A DNA stretch of 36,650 nt from Candidatus Methanoperedens sp. (lineage in GTDB: Archaea > Halobacteriota > Methanosarcinia > Methanosarcinales > Methanoperedenaceae): positions 1 through 36,650 of the forward strand of contig JAPMTS010000053.1 in the NCBI GenBank assembly GCA_026552955.1, given 5' to 3'. The notes beneath the pieces are model-generated. The model was given only the letters and a program-made list of their open reading frames with translations. It ran no database searches and was not told the origin of the DNA. Position 1 is the stretch's first letter. Each line of letters starts with the position of its first letter. Positions 8,849 through 17,455 of the stretch are shown here, one piece after another. Position numbers and translations under genes: made by a program.

Positions 8849-10114
8849 TCAAAATAATGCTTTTACTGTATTGACTCCGGTTTCAAGTGCCAATTTAAGT
8901 ATATCAAGCGGATTTGTTATTCCAAGATAATGAACCATAATTGGTATCGCCACAAAAGTCCCGGCCATACTGCCAAGATTTGCCATCAAGGCCACAAGAA
9001 GTATCCTGGATAACTTATTTTGCATTAATTCAGTAAAGGTTTCGGATTTCATTATTGTCTTGAAGTCCTCGGTGGTGGGAGGACGAAAATGTGCTTCTAC
9101 GAGTCCGGCTAACCATCCTATGGCCAGGAAGGGGTGCAAGAAACCGAACCATGCAAGACCAAAAGCGGTCAATGCTGAGACTGGATGTCCCCTGACAACA
9201 AGAACACCCAGACCTGAAAGTATTCCCTGGGCCAAAAAAAGGTATAGCATTGCAGTAAGAAGTTTCTCGGGGGGATATCCGCCGAAAACCAGAAGAACAA
9301 GCATTGCAAGGATCATTAATACAACGACAAAAAATATGGCTTTTAACCAATTAAAACCCTTTTTCGGGATCGTTGTGAGTTCTTCAATAGATGGGAGGGT
9401 TTCAGGGGCGTCCAGATATTTCTGCATTCCTTCCCTGTGTCCTGCACCCACCACTGCGACTACTTTGCCCTGCTTGGATAAATCGATAAGATTTTTTGCC
9501 ATAAAGGCATCCCTTTCATCGATCAGGACGAGTGCGGCGCTTGGAGCAAGCTTTCTCAATTCACCCACAAGCTGGGTTACAACGTCCTCATTAGTAACCG
9601 TTTCCATATCTATTTCCTGCGAACCGATACCAAGCGATGCCCCGATGAGGGAGCCAAAAAGCTTCAGTTTCTCAAAAAACGACATCTTATTCCAGAAACG
9701 TCCCAGTGTTAGCTGAATGTCCCTATCGATGAGCGCTATCCTTGCCCCCGACTTTTCAGCCTGCTCAATAGCTGCCATCATTTCAGCACCGGGTTTGACC
9801 CCTGTATCTGCACCTATTTTCTTCTGGACGTAAGCAAGAAGCCAGTGAAGCATGAAATAATAGAATTTACCACTGCCCAGGAGTTCTTTTACATTTACAT
9901 CCTTTACCTGTTCTTCACCTTTTAAAGCCTTGAACCTTGCACTGTCAAGTTCAACGGCCACGATGTCGGGTTTTTCCCTTTCTATCGTTTCATTTACTTC
10001 AGCAATGCTTTTTTCAGAAACATGAGCTGTTCCCACAATAATAATCCTTCCAGGGACTGCGGCAGGGTTCTGAATATTAAAATTACAACTGACCTTATAT
10101 ATTCCGTTATTCAT
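8849..10114 (-). CDS. TraB/PrgY-family membrane protein
   Basis: A 421-residue TraB family protein. The N-terminal half contains the GTAHVS motif (about 28-33), a conserved EL/D segment (VAVELDSARF) and GAGHREGM (near 225), the histidine and glutamate residues shared by TraB and Tiki/GumN-type putative metalloproteases. The C-terminal third (about 265-420) has four or more membrane helices. In enterococci TraB reduces pheromone activity; the archaeal role is unknown. The start at 10114 is chosen because the upstream M50 gene ends at 10116, leaving one base between them; the frame extends further only by overlapping that gene. The two are very likely cotranscribed and form a two-membrane-protease unit. 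Confidence 0.88.
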   Translation of the reverse strand: MNNGIYKVSCNFNIQNPAAVPGRIIIVGTAHVSEKSIAEVNETIEREKPDIVAVELDSARFKALKGEEQVKDVNVKELLGSGKFYYFMLHWLLAYVQKKIGADTGVKPGAEMMAAIEQAEKSGARIALIDRDIQLTLGRFWNKMSFFEKLKLFGSLIGASLGIGSQEIDMETVTNEDVVTQLVGELRKLAPSAALVLIDERDAFMAKNLIDLSKQGKVVAVVGAGHREGMQKYLDAPETLPSIEELTTIPKKGFNWLKAIFFVVVLMILAMLVLLVFGGYPPEKLLTAMLYLFLAQGILSGLGVLVVRGHPVSALTAFGLAWFGFLHPFLAIGWLAGLVEAHFRPPTTEDFKTIMKSETFTELMQNKLSRILLVALMANLGSMAGTFVAIPIMVHYLGITNPLDILKLALETGVNTVKALF

Positions 10115-10115
10115 G

Positions 10116-11210
10116 TTATTCCAGTAATTGTACAGACCTGAGAATGTCTGTTCTTGAAACAATACCTATCATCTTCTTATCCTCTATTATAATTATCCGT
10201 CCTATATTATTAGTGGTCATGAGTTTTAAAGCCCTTACAGCATCATCATCTTTTTCAAGAGTGATAATTTCTTTTGTCATTATATCGGAAATGGTGATGT
10301 TTTTTCGTTCTTCTTTATGGACTCTTTGGACATCCGTAAAAGTCACAATACCTTTTATTTCTGTCCCATCCACGACAGGATATCCCATATGTTTATACCT
10401 GAACATAAAATCCACAAGTTCTTCTATTGACATTCCGGAAGATACGGTCTTTACATCCTTTGACATTATATTATTGATCTTTACATTCTCAAGTGTGACG
10501 CTTACCTGTGTGGATTTTTCCTCTTCAGATGCTCCGATGTATATGAAAAATGCGATGAGCATGAACCAGAAACCTCCGGAGGTAACTGTTAAAAATCCGA
10601 AAATGCCCATAAATATTGAAAACATCTTGCCCACATATGCAGCTGTACGAGTTGCATTCAGGTAAGACATCCTGCCTGCAAGCACTGCCCTTAGCACTCT
10701 TCCGCCATCCATTGGAAATGCAGGGATCAAGTTGAATATGCAAAGAACAATATTAATATATCCCATCATTCCGACCATTCTCAGGTAAGGATTGCCAGGG
10801 TGTTGATCCCCATTAAGTATTCTGAAAAAAATGATGAGTATGGAACCTATTAAAAGACTAATGGCGGGTCCTGCCAATGCCATCTTGAACTCTATTTTCG
10901 GGTTTCTGGGGATATCTTCAAGCGAAGAAACCCCTCCAAAAAGAAAAAGTGTAATTCCCTGGATATTGGAACCGTGTTTCTTAGCAACGTAGGAATGACC
11001 CAGTTCATGTAGCAGGACGCATGCGAAAAGCAGGAGCGCTACGGATAGTCCCAGCGTGTATCGAAGCCTTAACGGTTCGATATCGCTGAAGCCAAAATCG
11101 GGCGGATTATTTCCGAAAATGTATCCGAATACCGGTATTATGAGCAGGAATGTTATGTGCAATTTAATCGGGATGCCCATTATTTTCCCTATCTGGATTG
11201 ATGAATTCAT
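10116..11210 (-). CDS. M50 site-2-type intramembrane metalloprotease with two CBS domains
   Basis: A 364-residue polytopic membrane protease. The zinc-binding motif HELGH is at residues 68-72 inside a membrane segment, and the second motif IPAFPMDGGRVLRA near residue 155 supplies the aspartate ligand. Six or so hydrophobic segments occupy residues 15-225. Two CBS domains follow (about 245-300, starting IMSKDVKTV, and 305-362, starting IMTKEIITL); these usually bind adenine nucleotides and regulate activity. The architecture matches archaeal S2P-CBS proteases. The gene leads a two-gene unit with the TraB-like protein and diverges from lonB across 165 bases. Confidence 0.93.
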   Translation of the reverse strand: MNSSIQIGKIMGIPIKLHITFLLIIPVFGYIFGNNPPDFGFSDIEPLRLRYTLGLSVALLLFACVLLHELGHSYVAKKHGSNIQGITLFLFGGVSSLEDIPRNPKIEFKMALAGPAISLLIGSILIIFFRILNGDQHPGNPYLRMVGMMGYINIVLCIFNLIPAFPMDGGRVLRAVLAGRMSYLNATRTAAYVGKMFSIFMGIFGFLTVTSGGFWFMLIAFFIYIGASEEEKSTQVSVTLENVKINNIMSKDVKTVSSGMSIEELVDFMFRYKHMGYPVVDGTEIKGIVTFTDVQRVHKEERKNITISDIMTKEIITLEKDDDAVRALKLMTTNNIGRIIIIEDKKMIGIVSRTDILRSVQLLE

Positions 11211-11375
11211 GAAGTCCTCAGGTCTTATGATAAAGCTTAATATAAGTAGAATCGTATAGACTTTTTGGATGTAGTGGCGAAAAAGATATAAAGGTATATT
11301 CTTATTATCATCATTTCTTAAATATACGATAATATTAAGCTGAATAAACTAATTACTTATAATATCAGGTAAAAT

Positions 11376-13289
11376 ATGGAAAATACTGAAAACGAAGTAA
11401 AATATCAAGAGCTTCTTGGCGGGTTAGAAATAACATCTACTAAAGACATTGAGGTTCCTAAAAAAATGATCGATCAGGTCATTGGCCAGGAACATGCCGT
11501 AGAAGTAGTACGAAAAGCTGCAAACCAGCGAAGGCACGTAATGATGCTTGGAACACCCGGCACAGGTAAATCTATGCTTGCAAAAGCAATGGCTGAATTA
11601 CTTCCTAAAGAAGAATTGCAGGATGTACTGGTATATAATAATCCGGATGATTCTAATAATCCAAAAATACGTATAGTACCGGCCGGAAAAGGTAAAGAGA
11701 TCACTGATGCGCACAAAGTGGAGGCACAAAAACGAACCACGGCGCGAAACATGTTCATTATGCTGCTGGTCCTTGGCATCGTAGGATATTCATTTTTTGT
11801 GGGTGAATATCTCATGGGCATCATAGCTGCGGTATTAATAGCAATGATGATGCGTCAGTTCATGCCAAAAGAAACAGCTTTGATCCCAAAACTTCTTGTT
11901 TCAAATAAGAGCAAGGAGATAGCTCCTTATATAGATGCCACAGGTGCGCATGCCGGCGCGCTTCTTGGTGATGTGCGCCATGATCCGTTCCAGTCAGGCG
12001 GACTTGAAACCCCTGCGCATGATCGTGTGGAGAGCGGCGCTATCCATAAAGCTCATAAAGGCGTGTTGTTCATCGACGAGATAAACACACTCAGGATCGA
12101 ATCACAGCAGAATCTTTTGACCGCACTTCAGGAAAAGGAATTTGCAATTACAGGACAATCCGAACGTTCCAGCGGTGCCATGGTCAAAACCGACCCCGTC
12201 CCGTGTGATTTCATAATGGTCGCAGCCGGGAACCTTGATGCTATCAAGGGTATGCACCCCGCACTTCGCTCCCGTGTCAAGGGTTATGGATACGAGGTAT
12301 ATATGAGCGATACCATCGAGGATACGCCCGATAACAGGCAAAAGCTTGTCAGGTTCGTTGCCCAGGAAGTCGCAAGAGATGGGAAGATCCCACATTTTGA
12401 TAAAGGCGCAGTTGAAGAGATTATACGCGAAGCACGCCGTCGTGCCGGAAGAAAAGGCCATCTCACCCTCAAACTCAGGGATCTTGGAGGTCTTGTCCGG
12501 GTCGCCGGGGATATCGCACATGGGGAAAATGCACCACTCACCACCGCCGCACATGTCTTGAAAGCAAAGAGCATAGCCCGTTCCGTTGAACAACAGCTTG
12601 CTTACCAGTATCTTGAGCGCAGGAAGGATTATAAGCTCTATATAAAGGAAGGCGCACAGGTGGGAAGAGTGAATGGTCTTGCCGTCATGGGTGAGGATTC
12701 AGGTATAGTGCTTCCCATAATAGCAGAGGTCACGCCTACCCAATCCACATCAGAAGGCCATATAATAGCTACAGGGATGCTGAAAAATATAGCAAGAGAA
12801 GCTGTTCAGAATGTATCAGCCCTGATCAAGAAGACCACAGGAAAGGATATATCAAAAATGGATGTCCATATCCAGTTCGTGGGTACGTATGAAGGAGTAG
12901 AAGGTGATTCAGCAAGTATTTCGATAGCTACTGCAGTACTCTCAGCGATACAGGGAATTCCGGTGGATCAGACCGTGGCAATGACAGGTTCACTTTCAGT
13001 TAGAGGCGATGTTTTGCCCGTTGGCGGTGTAACATATAAAATAGAGGCAGCGGCACTGGCAGGAATAAAAACAGTCCTGATCCCGAAATCAAATATGGGA
13101 GATGTGCTCATAGAAGATGAATATAAGGATTTAATAACAATAATCCCGGTATCCAATATTGAAGAGGTATTGGAGCACAGCCTTGTGGGAGGAGAAAAGG
13201 ATGGTCTTATAGCTACCCTGAAAAAATTCGCTTCAAGAACAAAATTCTCTATCCCTATCCCTGAAACAAAACCTATAAGCGTTGTGTGA
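11376..13289 (+). CDS. lonB: archaeal membrane-bound Lon protease
   Basis: A 637-residue ATP-dependent protease of the LonB type, the main membrane quality-control protease of euryarchaea. Walker A GTPGTGKS is at 59-66. A membrane insert of two helices is at about 124-162 between Walker A and Walker B (GVLFIDE, 229-235). The C-terminal Lon domain carries the catalytic dyad S512 (EGDSASISIA) and K555 (VTYKIEAAA). All key residues are intact. AGGT at about 11366-11369 precedes the ATG. tldD starts seven bases after the stop, so the two protease genes are an operon. Confidence 0.97.
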   Translation: MENTENEVKYQELLGGLEITSTKDIEVPKKMIDQVIGQEHAVEVVRKAANQRRHVMMLGTPGTGKSMLAKAMAELLPKEELQDVLVYNNPDDSNNPKIRIVPAGKGKEITDAHKVEAQKRTTARNMFIMLLVLGIVGYSFFVGEYLMGIIAAVLIAMMMRQFMPKETALIPKLLVSNKSKEIAPYIDATGAHAGALLGDVRHDPFQSGGLETPAHDRVESGAIHKAHKGVLFIDEINTLRIESQQNLLTALQEKEFAITGQSERSSGAMVKTDPVPCDFIMVAAGNLDAIKGMHPALRSRVKGYGYEVYMSDTIEDTPDNRQKLVRFVAQEVARDGKIPHFDKGAVEEIIREARRRAGRKGHLTLKLRDLGGLVRVAGDIAHGENAPLTTAAHVLKAKSIARSVEQQLAYQYLERRKDYKLYIKEGAQVGRVNGLAVMGEDSGIVLPIIAEVTPTQSTSEGHIIATGMLKNIAREAVQNVSALIKKTTGKDISKMDVHIQFVGTYEGVEGDSASISIATAVLSAIQGIPVDQTVAMTGSLSVRGDVLPVGGVTYKIEAAALAGIKTVLIPKSNMGDVLIEDEYKDLITIIPVSNIEEVLEHSLVGGEKDGLIATLKKFASRTKFSIPIPETKPISVV

Positions 13290-13296
13290 GAAATCC

Positions 13297-14625
13297 ATGG
13301 ATTTTTATGACACGCGTATTATAAAGAGTGTCAGCACATCTATTATCCTGGATAATGGAGAGATTCGCGAGATATCGAATAATTTTTCAAGCGGGGGAGC
13401 TGTAAGGGTTCTTGATACGGGTTCATGGGGATTCGTTTCCCTGGATGGCGTTCATGACAACCTTGATGCAGCTATTTCCTCAGCAGAAAAACTTGCCGAA
13501 TCTGTGAAAAACAAAAGCCCAAGAAACCCGATCCGTCTTGCTCCTATAAAAAAACCCAATCTTGAGAATCTTCCTGGAATAAAGGAAAAACCCCGGGATA
13601 TTCCTATAGAAGATAAAGTCAAATTACTTCTTGAAATTGAAAAAAATGCAAAAATGGACGGAATTCAAAGTACAAATGCCATGTATTCCGAGTCACTCAT
13701 AAATGTAAAATATTCAAGTTCAGAAGGGCTTGATTGCGAATATTCATTAACTCGCGTGGGTTTTGCCATAAGCGCAATAGCACAATCGGAAGGCATTTAC
13801 CAGATCGGAAGGGAAAGCAGGTTCGGAGTAATGGGATTTGAGCTCTTTAAGATGCATGATGCCTTTGAACTTGCACAAAATGCAGCTAAAACGGCTAAAG
13901 AACTACTATCGGCAAAAACGCCTAAAGCAGGAACATACCCCGTGATACTTGACCAGGAACTTGCGGGTGTTTTTATCCATGAAGCCGTTGGTCATGCAGT
14001 AGAAGCCGATCATGTTCTTGGAGGAAATTCTATTCTTTCTGGAAAGATAGGTGAACAAATAGCATCTCCTTTTATTACGGTTTATGACGACCCTTCACTT
14101 CATGAATACGGATATTATCCTTTTGACGATGAAGGCGCCCAATCAAAGAGAACCACATTGATAGAGAAGGGAGTCCTTACATCCTTTATCCATTCAAGGG
14201 AAACAGCAGGAAAGCTTGGCGGTGAATCCAGGAATTCACGCGCCCAGGGGTATGCCAGACCCGTGATCAGGATGAGCAATACCTTCATAGCTCCTGAAGG
14301 AATGAAATTTGATGAAATGCTCTCGGAATTAAAAGATGGGATATATCTTAAAGGCTCACGCGGCGGCCAGGTGAATACAGGTGAAGGAGTTTTCCAGTTC
14401 AATGCCGAGCGCGGGTTCATTGTCAGGGACGGGGAGCTTACAACATCACTTCGGGATGTTTCCCTCTCAGGAAATACTCTTGAAATATTGAATAATGTAT
14501 CTGCAGTTGGAAATGATCTTGAATTGAATTCAGGAAGATGCGGGAAAGCAGGACAGCTTGTGCCAGTAAGCGACGGAGCCCCGCATGTGCTTGTGAACAG
14601 GGCGATGGTTGGTGGAAGCGGGTGA
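13297..14625 (+). CDS. tldD: TldD/PmbA-family metalloprotease
   Basis: A 442-residue TldD. The metal-binding signature HEAVGH is at residues 229-234 and the family GSRGGQVNTGEGVFQF segment is near 355-370. In bacteria TldD works as a dimer with TldE (PmbA) to degrade unfolded or modified peptides, the motif-bearing subunit being TldD. No tldE follows in this window, which is unusual for the pair. The frame extends to a TTG at 13282, but the ATG at 13297, eight bases after a GTGAG element and just past the lonB stop, is the better start. The three bases TGA of the stop begin a 13-base word that recurs in inverted form at the tnpB remnant. Confidence 0.93.
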   Translation: MDFYDTRIIKSVSTSIILDNGEIREISNNFSSGGAVRVLDTGSWGFVSLDGVHDNLDAAISSAEKLAESVKNKSPRNPIRLAPIKKPNLENLPGIKEKPRDIPIEDKVKLLLEIEKNAKMDGIQSTNAMYSESLINVKYSSSEGLDCEYSLTRVGFAISAIAQSEGIYQIGRESRFGVMGFELFKMHDAFELAQNAAKTAKELLSAKTPKAGTYPVILDQELAGVFIHEAVGHAVEADHVLGGNSILSGKIGEQIASPFITVYDDPSLHEYGYYPFDDEGAQSKRTTLIEKGVLTSFIHSRETAGKLGGESRNSRAQGYARPVIRMSNTFIAPEGMKFDEMLSELKDGIYLKGSRGGQVNTGEGVFQFNAERGFIVRDGELTTSLRDVSLSGNTLEILNNVSAVGNDLELNSGRCGKAGQLVPVSDGAPHVLVNRAMVGGSG

Positions 14626-14677
14626 ACTACCACCAGTGATTTTTTTCTTCCATTTTTACCTCCTTCAATATTGTATA

Positions 14678-14929
14678 TTAAATTTTATAGCGATTATATA
14701 GTTCTTTTCTTACCGGGCAGATACATACATATGAATACCCAAAAGAGACTCTATAACCGCATAATTCATTACTTTCACATTTAATAAAATATATTTCATT
14801 TTCAATACAAAGTTCAACAGTACATAAAGGTGTTACACCAGATAAACAGGAAAAGTTTTTCCTGCATTTGGTAGTTTGTTGTATGATATCCTCTTCTATT
14901 TTGATATCCTCATCCACTTTGATATTCAT
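14678..14929 (-). CDS. cysteine-rich small protein, unknown function
   Basis: An 83-residue protein with eight cysteines (22, 28, 36, 41, 51, 57, 69, 71). The segments KNFSCLSG and VCICPVRKELY resemble a cysteine-rich family I associate with Methanosarcinales, but I know of no function for it. The cysteine number would suit one or two zinc or iron-sulfur sites. It lies alone on the minus strand between tldD and the lipid reductase gene. The ATG at 14929 has only a weak ribosome-binding site. Confidence 0.7.
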   Translation of the reverse strand: MNIKVDEDIKIEEDIIQQTTKCRKNFSCLSGVTPLCTVELCIENEIYFIKCESNELCGYRVSFGYSYVCICPVRKELYNRYKI

Positions 14930-15098
14930 TCTGATAAATCCCGTTTTTTAGAAATTGCCTTATCTGGAATATTCAATTATTCTAATACGCCCCCATAAAT
15001 TCAATGATTTATAAATTTTTTCCCGAACCTTACCCAAAATGACTATAAAAAAGAAGAAAGCATAAGCATTTTTAACCCTGACACCCTTACAGCGACAC

Positions 15099-16262
15099 AT
15101 GAACTATGACGTAGTAGTCATCGGCGCGGGTCCTGCGGGAGCAATAAGTGCAAAATATGCTGCCCAAAACGGGGCAAAAACCCTCCTGATAGAGGAACAT
15201 GCAAGTATTGGCTCACCAGTCCAGTGCACGGGTCTCATAAGTACAAAAGCCCTCAAGGAATGTGAACTGGGTGAAGGTAACTTTGTTCTTTCAAGAATAA
15301 AGGGTGCCTTCGTGTATGCTCCCAATGGTGAAGAAGCCCGTATCAGGGGAAAAGATATAAAAGCATATGTTATAGACAGGAAAATTTTTGACAGGGAGCT
15401 TGTCGAAAGGGCGGTTCATAATGGCGTGGATATTCTTATGAAAACCCGTTTCATTGGAATGGATAATGGAACAATATCTGTAATGTCAAATGGGGAGAAA
15501 AAAGAAATTCGTGGGAATATAATCATCGGAGCAGATGGCATACAGAGTTGTGTGGGGAGGGCTGCAGGACTTCCCAGATGTGAAAAGTTCATATCGGGTA
15601 TCCAGTTCGAAGCTCCTTATATCCCAAAAGACCCGGAATATGTGGAGATCTTTACCGGGAATGAAATAGCTCCCGGTTTTTTCGGCTGGGCTGTACCATT
15701 TTCAGGTATGGCGCGAATTGGCCTTGCCAGGAATCCGGGTCGATCTGCCCTGTATTACCTTGAAAGACTTTTACATCATCCTGTCATGGCTTCAAGATAC
15801 TATGGTTCACGCACGGAACATGTTGTGGGTGGCATTCCCATGGGGCCGCCACGAAAGACCGTCCAGGGCAATGTTATGCTTGTAGGGGATGCGGCAGGAC
15901 AGGTCAAGCCTACATCGGGAGGAGGAATCTATATGGGTGCGGTTTGTGCAAAACTTGCAGGTGAAATCGCATCAAGAGCATCCCGGAAAGAATGTGCTAC
16001 GGGAGAATATGAAAAAAAATGGCGCGCAGCTATTGGCAGGGAACTTGAGATGGGAATGAGGATCCATAAAAGCATAGGAAAACTGAGTGATGAAAACCTG
16101 AATGAATTCATTTCATTTGTTAATAAACCAGATATCAGGGAACTCATAACGGAGTACGGCGACATGGATCATCCCTCAGTCCTCATGCAAAAAATCTTGA
16201 AAACAGGAAATAAGATGCAACTCATAAAGTTCATGGGAGTTGCCTTCAAAACGCTATTTTAA
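15099..16262 (+). CDS. geranylgeranyl reductase family flavoprotein (archaeal lipid saturation)
   Basis: A 387-residue FAD-dependent reductase. The dinucleotide-binding motif GAGPAGAISA is at residues 9-18, the family CTGLIS segment is near residue 43, and a second flavin-binding motif (VGDAAGQVKPTSGGGI) is at about 265-280. Enzymes of this group reduce the double bonds of geranylgeranyl chains in digeranylgeranylglycerophospholipids to give saturated archaeol membrane lipids. The last hundred residues are the usual alpha-helical cap. Paralogues acting on quinones or other polyprenyl substrates exist, so substrate assignment is by family. Close to the upstream edge is only AT-rich sequence; no strong ribosome-binding site is visible. 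Confidence 0.88.
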   Translation: MNYDVVVIGAGPAGAISAKYAAQNGAKTLLIEEHASIGSPVQCTGLISTKALKECELGEGNFVLSRIKGAFVYAPNGEEARIRGKDIKAYVIDRKIFDRELVERAVHNGVDILMKTRFIGMDNGTISVMSNGEKKEIRGNIIIGADGIQSCVGRAAGLPRCEKFISGIQFEAPYIPKDPEYVEIFTGNEIAPGFFGWAVPFSGMARIGLARNPGRSALYYLERLLHHPVMASRYYGSRTEHVVGGIPMGPPRKTVQGNVMLVGDAAGQVKPTSGGGIYMGAVCAKLAGEIASRASRKECATGEYEKKWRAAIGRELEMGMRIHKSIGKLSDENLNEFISFVNKPDIRELITEYGDMDHPSVLMQKILKTGNKMQLIKFMGVAFKTLF

Positions 16263-16292
16263 CGAGATTTCATAGAAAGGAACGAAAAGGGT

Positions 16293-16305
16293 TAAGTATA
16301 TTTAT
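16293..16305 (+). promoter_or_regulatory. TATA box of the tRNA-Tyr gene
   Basis: TAAGTATATTTAT is centred about 25 bases upstream of the mature tRNA 5' end at 16323, the normal archaeal distance. Confidence 0.7.
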
Positions 16306-16322
16306 GCTTATTCAAGGGCAAT

Positions 16323-16432
16323 CCCGCCTTAACTCAGTGGCTAGAGTGCGCGGCTGTAGTATGGATAATGTGCAATGCACATAATAACGCGCAGGCACCG
16401 CGAAGTCCCCGGTTCGAGTCTGGGAGGCGGGA
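16323..16432 (+). tRNA. tRNA-Tyr (GUA) with a 37-base intron
   Basis: All arms fold: acceptor CCCGCCT/AGGCGGG with discriminator A, D stem ACTC/GAGT (16332-16335, 16344-16347), anticodon stem CGCGG/CCGCG (16349-16353, 16398-16402), and T stem CCCGG/CTGGG with loop TTCGAGT. The anticodon GTA is at 16356-16358. An intron at 16360-16396 interrupts the loop after position 37. Exon CTGT (16354-16357) pairs with intron GCAG (16391-16394), giving the 4-bp central helix, with 3-base bulges AGT and GCA, cut after the second base of each: the bulge-helix-bulge substrate of the archaeal splicing endonuclease. The intron interior has a 6-bp hairpin (ATGTGC/GCACAT). The spliced length is 73 and no CCA is encoded. 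Ten T follow at 16435-16444. Confidence 0.95.
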
Positions 16433-16434
16433 TG

Positions 16435-16444
16435 TTTTTTTTTT
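16435..16444 (+). terminator. T-run terminator after tRNA-Tyr
   Basis: Ten consecutive T begin three bases after the mature tRNA end, a standard archaeal terminator. Confidence 0.8.
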
Positions 16445-16564
16445 GAAATGCTTATTATTATGGCAATTATAAGCATAATTTTAATAATTTAACCGCAATT
16501 AATATATCTATACTGGATTCATACTAGCACCATCCAAGCATGAAAATTTGTAGGAGAATGCAAC

Positions 16565-16705
16565 ATGGAATTAACAGAAGTCAAATGCAGAAATTGCCGC
16601 AAAGAAATATACATACAGCATGACCATGTCAGGGAAAAGATGTTCTGTACATTGGGCTGTATGAATATATATGAAATACATCCTCAAAAAAGGGATATTA
16701 ATTGA
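16565..16705 (+). CDS. 46-residue zinc-finger microprotein
   Basis: A short gene read directly from the sequence. AGGAG at 16552-16556 lies eight bases before the ATG at 16565, a strong start. The protein begins MELTEVKCRNC and has cysteines at 8, 11, 28 and 32 (CRNC and CTLGC), a treble-clef or zinc-ribbon spacing. TATA-like AATATATCTATA precedes it, and T-rich sequence follows the stop. The Cys4 site suggests a structural zinc. The role is unknown. Confidence 0.7.
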   Translation: MELTEVKCRNCRKEIYIQHDHVREKMFCTLGCMNIYEIHPQKRDIN

Positions 16706-16839
16706 AAATCCTTTTTTCTTTTTTTAAACTATTGCGTTCAATATTATTTTTATATCATGAATATTATGTATTTGTATACAATTATAAAAAATCTTTATTA
16801 TTCAAACACCTGTATGGAAAATTATGGTAGACAATATTG

Positions 16840-17023
16840 TTTATATTTTATACTGTGGGGATACATTCTTGTCCTTCCTGCGGTCTTGTCATGCCAACGG
16901 ATCAAGTATCTGCACTACGAATCGAAAATAGCACAGTAGGAACTACCGGAATTAACGCCCGTCAAGGAATACTCGATAGAGATTATGCAGCGGGAAACCA
17001 CCCACTTTGGTGGTGGTAGTTCA
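16840..17023 (+). pseudogene. remnant of an IS200/IS605-type tnpB C-terminus and right end
   Basis: An open frame ending at 17019 encodes a fragment with CPSCGLVMPTDQVSALRI followed by TVGTTGINAR. The order (half of a zinc finger, a degraded equivalent of the DRDxNxA motif, then VGTTGINA) is that of the TnpB C-terminus. The N-terminal catalytic region is missing and the key aspartate motif reads PTDQ. The stop is embedded in CCACC-cacttt-GGTGG followed by TGGTAGTTCA (to 17023), a hairpin and tail typical of the right end of such elements. It is a dead fragment; no tnpA or left end is seen. Confidence 0.6.
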
Positions 17024-17134
17024 TAAGGCGCTTTTTTTCATCAAATCATGATCATTTTTCATCGGGCAATCAGGACACAACCGTCCACATCCTCTTTCTT
17101 CTTCTTTTTCAGTTTCGTTATTCTTATTGGGCAT
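17021..17134 (-). CDS. 37-residue cysteine-motif microprotein (tentative)
   Basis: An open frame with ATG at 17134 and AGGAGG about 11 bases upstream. The protein is acidic and charged in its first half and contains CGRLCPDCP (cysteines 16, 20, 23), which could bind a metal. Its stop lies in the TTCA that ends the tnpB remnant. The spacing of the ribosome-binding site is long and a TATA-like element overlaps it, so this is a tentative call. Confidence 0.45.
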   Translation of the reverse strand: MPNKNNETEKEEERGCGRLCPDCPMKNDHDLMKKSAL

Positions 17135-17269
17135 TCGCTTGTTCGCCTCCTGGCAATATTTATGATAGTAATAATAATTGTAAGAATATGAACTTTTCTA
17201 TAACATATGGTTATAATTTGGATTTAATTTTGGAAAATGCATTAATATATAAAATAACATTTTTGTATT

Positions 17270-17455
17270 ATGAAAAAGACGATCATTCTAACTCTTACAG
17301 CATCAATGTCATATTTTGTTATCTATATTATGTTAAAATTTTCCCTGCAAAATGCAATAATTGATTGGCAAAGTGCATTGTTGGGTGCTATAATGTTCGG
17401 TTTTTTTATATTTCTTGTCCATAGATTCTTTATCCGGACTGAACCAGCCCTTTGA
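17270..17455 (+). CDS. small two-helix membrane protein
   Basis: A 61-residue protein with two hydrophobic helices (about 4-25 and 35-53), ending in a short basic and acidic tail. The element AATATATAAAA at 17244-17254 lies just over 20 bases before the ATG, pointing to a leaderless message. No family is recognised. Confidence rests on the promoter position and the regular two-helix topology. Confidence 0.5.
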   Translation: MKKTIILTLTASMSYFVIYIMLKFSLQNAIIDWQSALLGAIMFGFFIFLVHRFFIRTEPAL

